The notes under the pieces: model-generated
Databases searched by the model: none
The model's input: the letters and a program-made list of their open reading frames with translations, nothing else
What the model was told of the DNA's origin: nothing
Made by a program: the position numbers and the translations under genes
Assembly (NCBI RefSeq): GCF_034111725.1
Contig: NZ_JAWUWR010000022.1
Location: forward strand, 1 to 48,154
Origin: Thalassolituus sp034111725
GTDB lineage: Bacteria; Pseudomonadota; Gammaproteobacteria; Pseudomonadales; Oceanobacteraceae
Reading direction: 5' to 3'
Length of the DNA stretch: 48,154 bases
Part shown: positions 41,083 to 48,154 of the stretch, one piece after another
Numbering within the stretch: position 1 is the first letter of the stretch
Layout: every line of letters begins with the position of its first letter

Positions 41083-41883
41083 TTAGAAAAAAAGTGCCTG
41101 CAGGGCTTCACCCGGTTCATCACAGCGCATAAAGGCCTCACCCACCAAGAAGGCATTGACGTTGCGTTCACGCATCGCCGCAACATCCTCAGGTATCAAA
41201 ATACCGCTTTCGGTAACCAACAAACGATCTGCTGGTACGTAAGGCAACAAACCAAAGGTGGTTTCTAGCGTTAATTCAAACGTATGCAAGTTACGGTTAT
41301 TGATACCCACCAATGGCGTCGCCAATGTCAGTGCCGTCTCTAGTTCTTCACCATCATGCACTTCAACCAAAACATCCATACCCAACTCGTGCGCAATGCC
41401 TTCTAAATCTTGCAGCTGCATTTTACTCAATGCAGAAACGATTAAGAGAACACAATCCGCATTGAGTAGGCGAGCCTCATAAATCTGATACGGATCAATT
41501 AAAAAGTCTTTGCGAATTACCGGTAACGAGCATGCTTTACGCGCAGCCACCAAAAAATCTTCATGGCCTTGAAAATAATCACGATCCGTTAATACCGACA
41601 AACACGCAGCGCCACCCTTTTCGTAGGATTCAGCAATGGCCTCGGGTACAAAATCTTCACGAAATACACCTTTAGACGGTGATGCTTTTTTAACTTCCGC
41701 AATGACGGCAGGTAAACCAGCTTCAACCTTGGCTTTCATTGCGTGGTAAAAGCCGCGTAATTCAGCGTTATCACAATCCACTGCACGCGCTTTTAGTTCA
41801 TTCAACGAATGAGTTTTAGAACGGAAAGCAACTTCACTCGCCTTCGTTGCTAGAATTTTCTTTAGTATTGTTGGGGTATTCAT
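41083..41883 (-). CDS. trpC: Indole-3-glycerol-phosphate synthase
   Basis: 266 residues from the ATG at 41883 (MNTPTILKKILATKASEV). This is the monofunctional TrpC that closes the indole ring in tryptophan synthesis; it is not fused to TrpF. Motifs of the TIM barrel are present: VIAEVKKASPSKG, SVLTDRDYFQG, VIRKDFLIDPYQIYEAR, GINNRNLHTF and LVTESGI. It is the last gene of trpG-trpD-trpC, with 42 bp after trpD. Confidence 0.97.
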   Translation of the reverse strand: MNTPTILKKILATKASEVAFRSKTHSLNELKARAVDCDNAELRGFYHAMKAKVEAGLPAVIAEVKKASPSKGVFREDFVPEAIAESYEKGGAACLSVLTDRDYFQGHEDFLVAARKACSLPVIRKDFLIDPYQIYEARLLNADCVLLIVSALSKMQLQDLEGIAHELGMDVLVEVHDGEELETALTLATPLVGINNRNLHTFELTLETTFGLLPYVPADRLLVTESGILIPEDVAAMRERNVNAFLVGEAFMRCDEPGEALQALFF

Positions 41884-41925
41884 AATTAATTCCAAACGCG
41901 TCGTGCGCACAATAGCGCCACAATA

Positions 41926-42972
41926 TTATTCAGCACTATCCGCTGCTAGGTAATTTGAGAAACTTACCAGCTCGTTCATTTTCTCTAACGCTAGGCCCGT
42001 ACAAATTGCATCTTCGGCCATCGCCACGCCATCTTTTAAGTCTTTTGCTAATCCTGCTACATAAATCGCAGCACCGGCATTAATTGCTAACATATCCGCA
42101 GCTTTTTTCCCCGCAGCTGTTTCACGCTTACCCAGAGCATCACGAATCAGCGTCAAGCTTGCCGCAGCGCTGTCGATCTCAAGCCCAGTTAATACTTGCG
42201 ACTCAATACCCACTTGCTCAGGTGTTAATACATATTCCTTTAATTCATTGTTACGCAACTCGCAGACATAGGTGGGTGCCGCTAAGCTAATTTCATCCAA
42301 CCCATCTTGTGAATGTACGACCATGACATGGCCGCCATTTAACCGTTGCAATACTTCCGCCACAGGACGAACCAAAGCTTTTGAAAATACGCCGATTACT
42401 TGATTGCGGACTCCAGCGGGATTGGTCATAGGACCAAGAATATTAAATATGGTGCGTAAACCGAGAGACTTACGAGGGCCAATCGCATGCTTCATTGCAC
42501 TGTGATGTGATGGCGCGAACATAAAGCCAACGCCCAACTCATTGATACAACGAGCTACCTGCTCAGAGGTTAGCGCTAAATTAACACCTGCAGCTTCTAA
42601 CAAATCCGCACTACCAGAACTAGACGACACGCCACGATTACCATGTTTCGCCACAGTGCCACCGGCTGCAGCAACCACAAATGACGATGCAGTTGAGACA
42701 TTAAATAAATTGGCACCATCGCCACCAGTGCCGACAATATCTACTGCATGGTCTTGCTTCACCGTAACGCCGGTCGCCAGCTCTCGCATCACGGTGACGG
42801 CACCAACGATTTCATCAATACTTTCGCTTTTCATGCGCAGTGCCACCAAGAAAGCACCAATTTGCGCATCGTCACACTGGCCCGTCATGATTAAGCGCAT
42901 AACGTCGATCATTTCTGCGGTGGTTAAGTCTTGTCGCTCAACAACACGCGCTAGTGCTTGGCGGATATCCAT
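41926..42972 (-). CDS. trpD: Anthranilate phosphoribosyltransferase
   Basis: 348 residues. The enzyme transfers the phosphoribosyl group of PRPP to anthranilate. The PRPP loop is DIVGTGGDGANLFNVSTAS, followed by AKHGNRGVSSSSGSADLLEA and the RKSLGLRTIFNILGPMTNPA region. A ribosome site (GGGGAG) precedes the ATG. The gap to trpG is 14 bp, indicating one transcript. Confidence 0.97.
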   Translation of the reverse strand: MDIRQALARVVERQDLTTAEMIDVMRLIMTGQCDDAQIGAFLVALRMKSESIDEIVGAVTVMRELATGVTVKQDHAVDIVGTGGDGANLFNVSTASSFVVAAAGGTVAKHGNRGVSSSSGSADLLEAAGVNLALTSEQVARCINELGVGFMFAPSHHSAMKHAIGPRKSLGLRTIFNILGPMTNPAGVRNQVIGVFSKALVRPVAEVLQRLNGGHVMVVHSQDGLDEISLAAPTYVCELRNNELKEYVLTPEQVGIESQVLTGLEIDSAAASLTLIRDALGKRETAAGKKAADMLAINAGAAIYVAGLAKDLKDGVAMAEDAICTGLALEKMNELVSFSNYLAADSAE

Positions 42973-42986
42973 ACATTGCTCCCCTA

Positions 42987-43580
42987 TTAGCGACTAGTCA
43001 GTGTCGTGGTTAAGAAATTCTTTAAGAGTGCATGACCATGCTCAGTCAGTATCGACTCAGGATGAAATTGCACGCCTTCTACGGCCAAGGTTTTATGTCG
43101 TACGCCCATAATCTCTTCCATACTGCCATCCTGATTTTCCGTCCATGCAGTAATCTCTAAGCAATCAGGCAAATGATTCTTATCAATGACTAACGAATGA
43201 TAGCGTGTGGCCTTGTATGGGTTCGGCAGGTTCGCAAATACGCCTAAATTGGCATGGTGAACAGCCGATGTTTTACCGTGCATCACTTGCCCCGCTCGAA
43301 TAATTTTACCGCCAAACACCTGTCCAATACTTTGGTGCCCTAAACAAATACCCAAAATAGGTAACTTGCCGGCGAAATGCTCAATCACCGCCATAGAAAT
43401 ACCCGCTTCGTTCGGCGTACAAGGCCCGGGAGAAATCACTAGGTGGTCGGGGTTCAATGCTTCGATTTGCTCAATGGTGATTTCATCATTGCGATAGACA
43501 CGCACATCCGCGCCTAACTCAGCAAAATATTGTACGACGTTGTACGTAAACGAGTCGTAATTGTCGATCATTAGGATCAT
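42987..43580 (-). CDS. trpG: Anthranilate synthase glutamine amidotransferase subunit
   Basis: 197 residues, a class I glutamine amidotransferase that supplies ammonia to TrpE. The catalytic Cys79 is in GICLGHQSIGQ, and His and Glu are in VQFHPES. The start MILMIDNYDSFTYN is typical of TrpG/PabA. It leads trpG-trpD-trpC. trpE is about 1.1 kb further upstream on the same strand, separated by a divergently oriented phosphatase gene. In many organisms the same protein also serves folate synthesis. Confidence 0.95.
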   Translation of the reverse strand: MILMIDNYDSFTYNVVQYFAELGADVRVYRNDEITIEQIEALNPDHLVISPGPCTPNEAGISMAVIEHFAGKLPILGICLGHQSIGQVFGGKIIRAGQVMHGKTSAVHHANLGVFANLPNPYKATRYHSLVIDKNHLPDCLEITAWTENQDGSMEEIMGVRHKTLAVEGVQFHPESILTEHGHALLKNFLTTTLTSR

Positions 43581-43649
43581 AACGAACCGAACCTTTTGGT
43601 TTCATTCATAAAATGACGGATATCATACTGCAATACCCCCTTTGATATA

Positions 43650-43670
43650 CACATCAAAGAGCTTGATGTG
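43650..43670. promoter_or_regulatory. Inverted repeat in the trpG upstream region
   Basis: CACATCAA-AGAGC-TTGATGTG is a perfect 8-bp inverted repeat, 70 bases upstream of trpG and 143 before the phosphatase gene start. It could be an operator or leader structure; it is not the E. coli TrpR operator. Confidence 0.4.
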
Positions 43671-43812
43671 CATTAATGACACCCGATGTAACGAATCTCC
43701 AAACCTAAAATCACTCCATTTGATTGCTGACATTCAAAAATATCAATCATTTGAAACTTTTCCTCAAGCTGCTTCGTATATGACTAAAACCAGTCAAATA
43801 CGGAGTATCATC

Positions 43813-44508
43813 ATGGCCATTGAGTACGGATTAAATACATACACCAACAGAATCAACAATACGTCTGCGTTAACGCTGAGAAATTTTCAGTGGACACTAA
43901 ACAGTAGAGTTGCACGCAGTGCTCAACCCGGCTACACGAATCATGATTCGATACAAACCATGGACGATCAAACAGCTGGCCGCATCTGGTTCACCGGCAT
44001 ACGTTTAATTATCAGTGCGAATCATTGCCCGATGGAGGTACCGGGCATCAACGCTCTGCGCAGAAGAGGTATCGAGCACATTCATTATCCAGTCATCGAC
44101 TATCAAGCACCCAGCGCGGATATTCTTATTGATGCCGCTAATCAAATTGAAGCGCAAAACCTCAATGCTCACGCAGCGATGGTTCATTGCGGCTACGGAG
44201 AAGGGCGCACTGGCACCTTCATCGCCGCATGGGCATTACTTAAACATTTACCGGTTCACCACCCTACCGTAAACATCGCTGACTTATGCAACCTCTACTC
44301 ATTAAAGAAACTGTTTGGCGTGGAAAAACCCGCGCAAGTCGATGCCATTCGTGCAGCCTTAAATCTCCCGCCACTGACGAATGGCGCATACGCCATGCCG
44401 CCCGCCATGATGAATGGCGTACCGTTTACGGCAGCAAACTTTGGCTCCGGCTCTACCTTTACAGGTCCAGCAGGAAGCGTATCTTCAGGAGGATCGATCG
44501 AATGGTAG
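43813..44508 (+). CDS. Protein-tyrosine/dual-specificity phosphatase-like protein
   Basis: 231 residues from the ATG at 43813, which has GGAG seven bases upstream; a longer frame to 43642 lacks such support. The catalytic loop VHCGYGEGRTGTF has Cys126 and Arg132, the C-x5-R signature, and Asp96 in VIDYQAP is a candidate general acid at the expected distance. RSAQPGY near residue 35-41 matches the start of dual-specificity phosphatase domains. The last 30 residues are glycine- and serine-rich (GSVSSGGSIEW) and look flexible. There is no signal peptide. It lies between trpG and trpE, pointing away from both, so it is an insertion into the trp locus. Substrate and role are unknown; an effector or regulatory phosphatase is possible. 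Confidence 0.85.
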   Translation: MAIEYGLNTYTNRINNTSALTLRNFQWTLNSRVARSAQPGYTNHDSIQTMDDQTAGRIWFTGIRLIISANHCPMEVPGINALRRRGIEHIHYPVIDYQAPSADILIDAANQIEAQNLNAHAAMVHCGYGEGRTGTFIAAWALLKHLPVHHPTVNIADLCNLYSLKKLFGVEKPAQVDAIRAALNLPPLTNGAYAMPPAMMNGVPFTAANFGSGSTFTGPAGSVSSGGSIEW

Positions 44509-44661
44509 AGTTCGCATAATTTGTAACGTCAGTGCATAAACTCAGGAATGCTTTACGAGGATTGGGATGTAATTAATGAAGATAATGACGTCACACCGAC
44601 TCTATTGCGCCGTGGGATTTTAATACAGAAGAAACCCTACCCATGTTGAAATAAAGCAGAA

Positions 44662-44687
44662 AAAGCGATGGCTGCAGCCATCGCTTT
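44662..44687 (-). terminator. Terminator of trpE
   Basis: A perfect 26-base palindrome (AAAGCGATGGCTG and its complement) lies 11 bases after the trpE stop. On the minus strand it is followed by TTCTGC after the T-run. It may also end the converging phosphatase transcript. Confidence 0.8.
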
Positions 44688-44697
44688 GCACTAACAA

Positions 44698-46182
44698 CTA
44701 TTGATCCAATCCAGCTTCAGCCATCGCGACTGCACGGAACATGGCACGGCCTTTATTCATAGTTTCTTTCCATTCCAGTCTTGGAATAGAATCTGCCACA
44801 ACACCAGCACCGGCTTGAATATTAAGATAACCATCTTTAATCACGGCAGTGCGAATCGCAATTGCCGTATCCATATTACCGTTCCAACTTAAATACCCCA
44901 CCGCACCGCCATAGACACCGCGCTTGGTTGATTCAAATTCGTCGATAATTTCCATGGCCCGAATTTTAGGTGCACCGCTCAACGTTCCAGCGGGATGCAC
45001 TGCTCGTAGAACATCCATAGCCGTAATGCCTTCTTTAACTTGGCCTGTCACATTAGAAACGATGTGCATAACATGACTGTAGCGCTCAACCACCATTTGA
45101 TCGGTGACTTCAACTTGACCAGTCTTGGCGATACGACCAACATCGTTACGTCCTAAATCAATTAGCATTAAATGCTCGGCAATTTCTTTCGGATCAGACA
45201 GTAACTCTTTTTCAAGAGCGACATCTTCTTCGTGCGTTTGGCCACGATAACGCGTACCGGCAATCGGACGAACCGTAACTTCGCCATCTTCTAATCGCGC
45301 TAAAATTTCAGGCGATGAACCAACTACATGAAAATCGCCTAAATTCAGGCAGTACATATAGGGTGATGGATTTAAAGTACGTAGGGCGCGGTAAACATTG
45401 ACTGGGTCGCCGGTGAAGGGAACTTGCATACGTTGCGAAATAACGCACTGCATGATATCTCCAGACAGTACATATTCTTTTATTTGCTCTACCGCATCCA
45501 TGAATTCTTGCTCGCCAAATAAGGAGCGAAAATCATCTTCATTAATTATTTTCGGCTGAGCTAACGCAGCACCAACTGGGCCAACGTAAGGTCGGCGGAG
45601 CTGTTCACGTAATTCCTCCAATCGTAATTCTGCTTTAGCTAGAGCATCCGTTTCCGCTGGATCTGCCAATACAATTAAATGCAACTTCCCACTTAAATTA
45701 TCAAATACTACGACCTCTTCCGATACCATCAGTAAAATATCAGGAGTATTTAATTCATCCTCTGGGCACGAATTTTTTAATCGTGGTTCGATATAACGCA
45801 CTGTATCGTAACCAAAATAGCCAACTAAACCGCCATCAAACTTAGGCAATTCAGGCATAAGAGGCACACGATATCGTTGCTGAAAATCACTAATAAATTG
45901 CAGAGGATCAGCAACTTCAACTTGGTCGATTACGTCGCCGTCTCGTTCTTGCAAAACGGTATTACCTGTAATGCGAATAACCTCGCGACACGGCAAACCG
46001 ATCATGGAATATCGACCCCACTTTTCGCCGCCGTGAACAGACTCAAACAAGTAGGTATATGGCGCATTCGCCAATTTGAGATATGTACTTAAAGGCGTAT
46101 CGAGATCAGCCAACACCTGACGAGCGACTGGGATACGATTGAAACCCTGCTCAGCAAGAGCAGCAAATTGTTGCGGAGTCAT
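44698..46182 (-). CDS. trpE: Anthranilate synthase component I
   Basis: 494 residues from the ATG at 46182 (MTPQQFAALAEQ), with AAGG six bases upstream. TrpE makes anthranilate from chorismate. Conserved stretches are YLFESVHGGEKWGRYSMIG (allosteric region with Ser), SPEILARLEDGEVTVRPIAG, LIDLGRNDVGR and HPAGTLSGAPK near the active site, and YGGAVGYLSWNGNMDTAIAI. It lies apart from trpG-trpD-trpC, as in Pseudomonas. Its leader holds a terminator-like hairpin, suggesting attenuation. Confidence 0.97.
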   Translation of the reverse strand: MTPQQFAALAEQGFNRIPVARQVLADLDTPLSTYLKLANAPYTYLFESVHGGEKWGRYSMIGLPCREVIRITGNTVLQERDGDVIDQVEVADPLQFISDFQQRYRVPLMPELPKFDGGLVGYFGYDTVRYIEPRLKNSCPEDELNTPDILLMVSEEVVVFDNLSGKLHLIVLADPAETDALAKAELRLEELREQLRRPYVGPVGAALAQPKIINEDDFRSLFGEQEFMDAVEQIKEYVLSGDIMQCVISQRMQVPFTGDPVNVYRALRTLNPSPYMYCLNLGDFHVVGSSPEILARLEDGEVTVRPIAGTRYRGQTHEEDVALEKELLSDPKEIAEHLMLIDLGRNDVGRIAKTGQVEVTDQMVVERYSHVMHIVSNVTGQVKEGITAMDVLRAVHPAGTLSGAPKIRAMEIIDEFESTKRGVYGGAVGYLSWNGNMDTAIAIRTAVIKDGYLNIQAGAGVVADSIPRLEWKETMNKGRAMFRAVAMAEAGLDQ

Positions 46183-46210
46183 ACAGAACCTTGAAATGTT
46201 AAAAACGCGC

Positions 46211-46248
46211 AAAAAATCCGCACACCACTAAATAAGGTCTAGGTGCGG
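46211..46248 (-). terminator. Terminator-like hairpin in the trpE leader (possible attenuator)
   Basis: Read on the minus strand: CCGCAC, then CTA...TAG inside, then GTGCGG, then A and six T. It ends about 30 bases before the trpE ATG, with no promoter visible between it and the gene, so any trpE transcript must pass it. It could instead be the terminator of the upstream HAD gene. No tryptophan-rich leader peptide was found. Confidence 0.55.
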
Positions 46249-46364
46249 TCAACAAGAGTGGCGTTTAACACCATCGACGAGTCAGATGCTGACCCTGTTG
46301 TAGGGGGCGGTTATATTGAAAAAACACCGCTAGCTCCGTAAAAAGCAATAAAAATGATGAGTGA

Positions 46365-46392
46365 ACTATACCAGATGATCGCCGCGCGGCAA
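46365..46392 (-). promoter_or_regulatory. Possible trpE promoter
   Basis: On the minus strand TTGCCG (46387-46392 reversed) and TATAGT (46365-46370 reversed) are 16 bases apart. This would give a leader of about 175 bases containing the hairpin. GCCGCGCGGC overlaps the -35. Confidence 0.4.
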
Positions 46393-46414
46393 GTCACGGC
46401 TGCTGTCTAACGTT

Positions 46415-47086
46415 TTACTCTATGCGCCAATCAAGGCAAGGCCAATTGCGCAATGTCGCAGCATTACGCAGTTTCTCATTAGGATTGAGCACTACTGGCT
46501 GAGCAACCAACTCAAGCAAGGGAATGTCAGCATGGCTATCGGTATAAAACGCCGCGTCAGCAAAGGATAAACCCCGTGCCTGAAGGAATGATTGCGCTAA
46601 AGCGACCTTACCACTGCCATAACACATAGGGCGCTCTAATCCGACGATCTTTTCCCCCTCTACTCGCAAGCGATTGCTAATGACGTGCGGAATACCAAGC
46701 GCACGTCCATAAGCTTCCGCTATCACATGGTCAGCACCAGTAATCATCACCAATTCAGTACCTTGGCGTTCATAAGCAAACAACAAAGAAGCGGCTTGAG
46801 GATATATATGCAGCTGGCCACGTTCGGTAAAAAACTGTTCTACGCGACGTTCATAACTCGCTAGGTTCATGCCGCGAGTTCGAGTGCGGTAATAATTTGA
46901 TAAGCGCCAATGAGTAACACGGCCACGCTTATACGCTCGGTACAATGAGGCTAAGGCGAGCATCGCTTCGACAATAGCCCAGCGTTCACTGCGAAAACGC
47001 CAACGAATCCACAAGCTATTGGCGTCTTTATTGATTAGGGAGTCATCGAGATCGAAGAACACGACGGGAACATCATAGACCCGCAT
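46415..47086 (-). CDS. HAD-superfamily phosphatase (HAD-IB, SerB-like)
   Basis: 223 residues. Motif I is FFDLDDSL (Asp12 and Asp14), motif II the strand LVMITGAD, and motif III/IV are supplied by SGKVALAQSF and AFYTDSHADIPLLE. The helical cap between residues 30 and 90 (RGMNLASYERRVEQFFTE) fits the HAD-IB group of SerB and CicA-like enzymes. Substrate is not predictable. Its position upstream of trpE recalls the phosphatase (gph-like) that precedes trpE in Pseudomonas, but the subfamily differs. A ribosome site AAGGAGA precedes the ATG. Confidence 0.88.
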   Translation of the reverse strand: MRVYDVPVVFFDLDDSLINKDANSLWIRWRFRSERWAIVEAMLALASLYRAYKRGRVTHWRLSNYYRTRTRGMNLASYERRVEQFFTERGQLHIYPQAASLLFAYERQGTELVMITGADHVIAEAYGRALGIPHVISNRLRVEGEKIVGLERPMCYGSGKVALAQSFLQARGLSFADAAFYTDSHADIPLLELVAQPVVLNPNEKLRNAATLRNWPCLDWRIE

Positions 47087-47164
47087 GTCGTTCTCCTTGT
47101 TCAGTATTTAGGGGGTAGCCTATCACACAGCCGCTAAAGGCCAACAGCGGCGCGCAGTAAACTA

Positions 47165-47671
47165 TTACTGACCATCCGTCTGCTTAACTATTTCCTCAGT
47201 CATGGCCAAAATATTCGCTGCTGCGGTGTCTGCATAATCGTCAGCATAGGTCTGCAACGCCGCAACCAATGCCTGCTGCTGCGCCCCCAAACCTAAGCGC
47301 TGCAATGTAATTACTACCCCTGGCAAGTACAGCGCACACCGTGCACTAATCTCAGCGTCGGCAAGCTGCTCTGCGTGTACTTCCGCCGCATAACCTTGAG
47401 CACTATCCCAGAAGGTAATGCCAAATAGTGGCAGCACAGTTCGCAACATATCGTACAGACCAGATGTCGCTTCTGCATCGAACACAAATTGACGGATTTC
47501 GCTCTCAGACAGACCCAAAGCACCATTAGTTTCTGCGCCACATGGGAATAACCAAGGTAAAAGTGTGTCAAGTTCTTGCCATTGCTTTGCCGCAATCCCC
47601 AACCTCTCATCCAAGCTAAGCCCTTGAATATCCGAACATTCTCCGCGATAAAATGAAAGTAAAGTGATCAT
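47165..47671 (-). CDS. OGFr-domain-like protein, 168 aa
   Basis: The N-terminal half fits what I remember of the OGFr_N domain (opioid growth factor receptor family, also found in bacteria): FYRGE, GLSLDER, then ELDTLLPWLFP and AETNGALGLSESEIRQF. In the family the last of these positions reads WLFP with a following Asn-containing segment. The C-terminal half is helical and Ala-rich. There is no signal peptide. The function of bacterial members is unknown. It is 78 bp upstream of the HAD gene on the same strand, so the two may be co-transcribed. Confidence 0.6.
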   Translation of the reverse strand: MITLLSFYRGECSDIQGLSLDERLGIAAKQWQELDTLLPWLFPCGAETNGALGLSESEIRQFVFDAEATSGLYDMLRTVLPLFGITFWDSAQGYAAEVHAEQLADAEISARCALYLPGVVITLQRLGLGAQQQALVAALQTYADDYADTAAANILAMTEEIVKQTDGQ

Positions 47672-47793
47672 GGCAACAACTTGTCAATTTTGTGATCATT
47701 TTAGTATAGCTAGATAAAATTGGTTGACCTGAGAATCGGCAGGAGTAATGTGAATAGTCCATCCTGAGTACGCAACTAACAAAAGGAGCGAGT

Positions 47794-48153
47794 ATGAAAG
47801 GTTTGGAAATTAGCTTCCGTGACATCGGCCACTCCGATGCAATTGAACAAAACATTCGTGAAAAAGCCAGTAAACTCAGCAGTACCTTCGACGACATTAC
47901 GAGTATCAGAGCCGTCGTTGCCATGCCGCACAATCACAGTAACAAAGGCCGCTTGGCCCACGTATCGCTAGAGGTAGGTCTTCCCGGTGAAACCGTCGCA
48001 ATCACCCATGACCATCACGACAACCCTGAACATGAGAATATGTATGTCGCGGTTAGAGATGCCTTTGAAAAAGCCCAGCGAAAAGTATTGAAGATTCACA
48101 AGCGCCGAGCTGATAAAAGTCGTCGCGCAGGGCTAGTTACAAACCCCATTTGA
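47794..48153 (+). CDS. HPF/RaiA-family ribosome-associated protein
   Basis: 119 residues, complete in the window (TGA at 48151-48153). The fold of the S30EA/HPF family is evident: a first strand LEISFRDIGHSDAIEQNIRE, a middle strand HVSLEVGLPGETVAI, and a basic helix AVRDAFEKAQRKVLKIHKRR, which in relatives lies in the 30S decoding channel. It is not in the rpoN-linked context of the main Hpf, so it is a second-type family member. A ribosome site AAAGGAG precedes the ATG. Stationary-phase ribosome protection is the likely role. Confidence 0.85.
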   Translation: MKGLEISFRDIGHSDAIEQNIREKASKLSSTFDDITSIRAVVAMPHNHSNKGRLAHVSLEVGLPGETVAITHDHHDNPEHENMYVAVRDAFEKAQRKVLKIHKRRADKSRRAGLVTNPI

Positions 48154-48154
48154 T

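Noticed and set aside
44015..44272. Alternative-frame open frame inside the phosphatase gene
   Set aside because: The overlapping frame encodes the complete phosphatase motif set; the alternative has no features.
1..48154. Mobile elements, tRNA or rRNA genes
   Set aside because: No transposase, integrase, terminal repeats with target duplication, tRNA cloverleaf or rRNA segment was seen in the gaps by eye. A tRNAscan or ISfinder run was not possible.

Overview
The window comes from a gammaproteobacterium, most likely a free-living marine or aquatic member of the Pseudomonadales/Oceanospirillales. The evidence is the Pseudomonas-like gene order pilB-pilC-pilD-coaE-yacG and trpG-trpD-trpC/vfr/osmC-like/speD, together with leuS-lptE-holA, many TonB-dependent and signalling genes, and moderate GC. 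I cannot name the genus from sequence alone. No transposase, integrase, CRISPR array, rRNA or tRNA was seen, and no gene-free stretch exceeds 300 bases.

Layout. 1-3864 (+) is the type IV pilus assembly block pilB (5' cut), pilC (broken by an in-frame amber codon) and pilD, then coaE and yacG. 3911-7862 (-) holds a protein with a degenerate receiver domain and a large MalT-like LuxR regulator. 8004-10429 (-) is a three-gene operon of outer-membrane porin, periplasmic FMN-binding protein and PepSY membrane protein, likely an extracytoplasmic flavin/electron-transfer unit. 10656-14809 (+) is leuS-lptE-holA. 15070-20602 is a mixed stretch: unknown protein, SDR-type sugar-nucleotide reductase-like protein, 7TM diguanylate cyclase, PEBP-family protein, peroxiredoxin-glutaredoxin fusion and two small unknown proteins. 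20735-25622 (-) is mpl-ubiX-small membrane protein-giant Asp-rich calcium-repeat protein. 25882-26856 is fbp.

26889-35497 (-) is the most unusual accessory block: two paralogous pairs, each a TonB-dependent receptor followed by a periplasmic ABC-substrate-binding-like protein, ending in a hybrid sensor histidine kinase. No ABC permease or ATPase is present. This looks like an outer-membrane-to-kinase sensing system, or a receptor/binding-protein uptake route with its own sensor.

35668-38876 holds ppa, then a divergent pair: a short LOV blue-light receptor (-) and a MerR-family LitR/CarH-like regulator (+) that has lost its B12-ligand histidine. The regulator is translationally coupled to rsmC. 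By analogy with class II LitR/short-LOV pairs in Pseudomonas, this is a probable blue-light switch.

38945-47086 contains speD and the osmC-like gene (-), vfr/crp (+), then trpC, trpD, trpG (-), a divergent protein-tyrosine-phosphatase-like gene (+), trpE (-) with a terminator-like hairpin in its leader, and a HAD phosphatase. The end holds an OGFr-domain-like protein and an HPF/RaiA ribosome-associated protein.

Terminators, promoters and repeats were found by eye. Coordinates are read directly; strengths were not computed.
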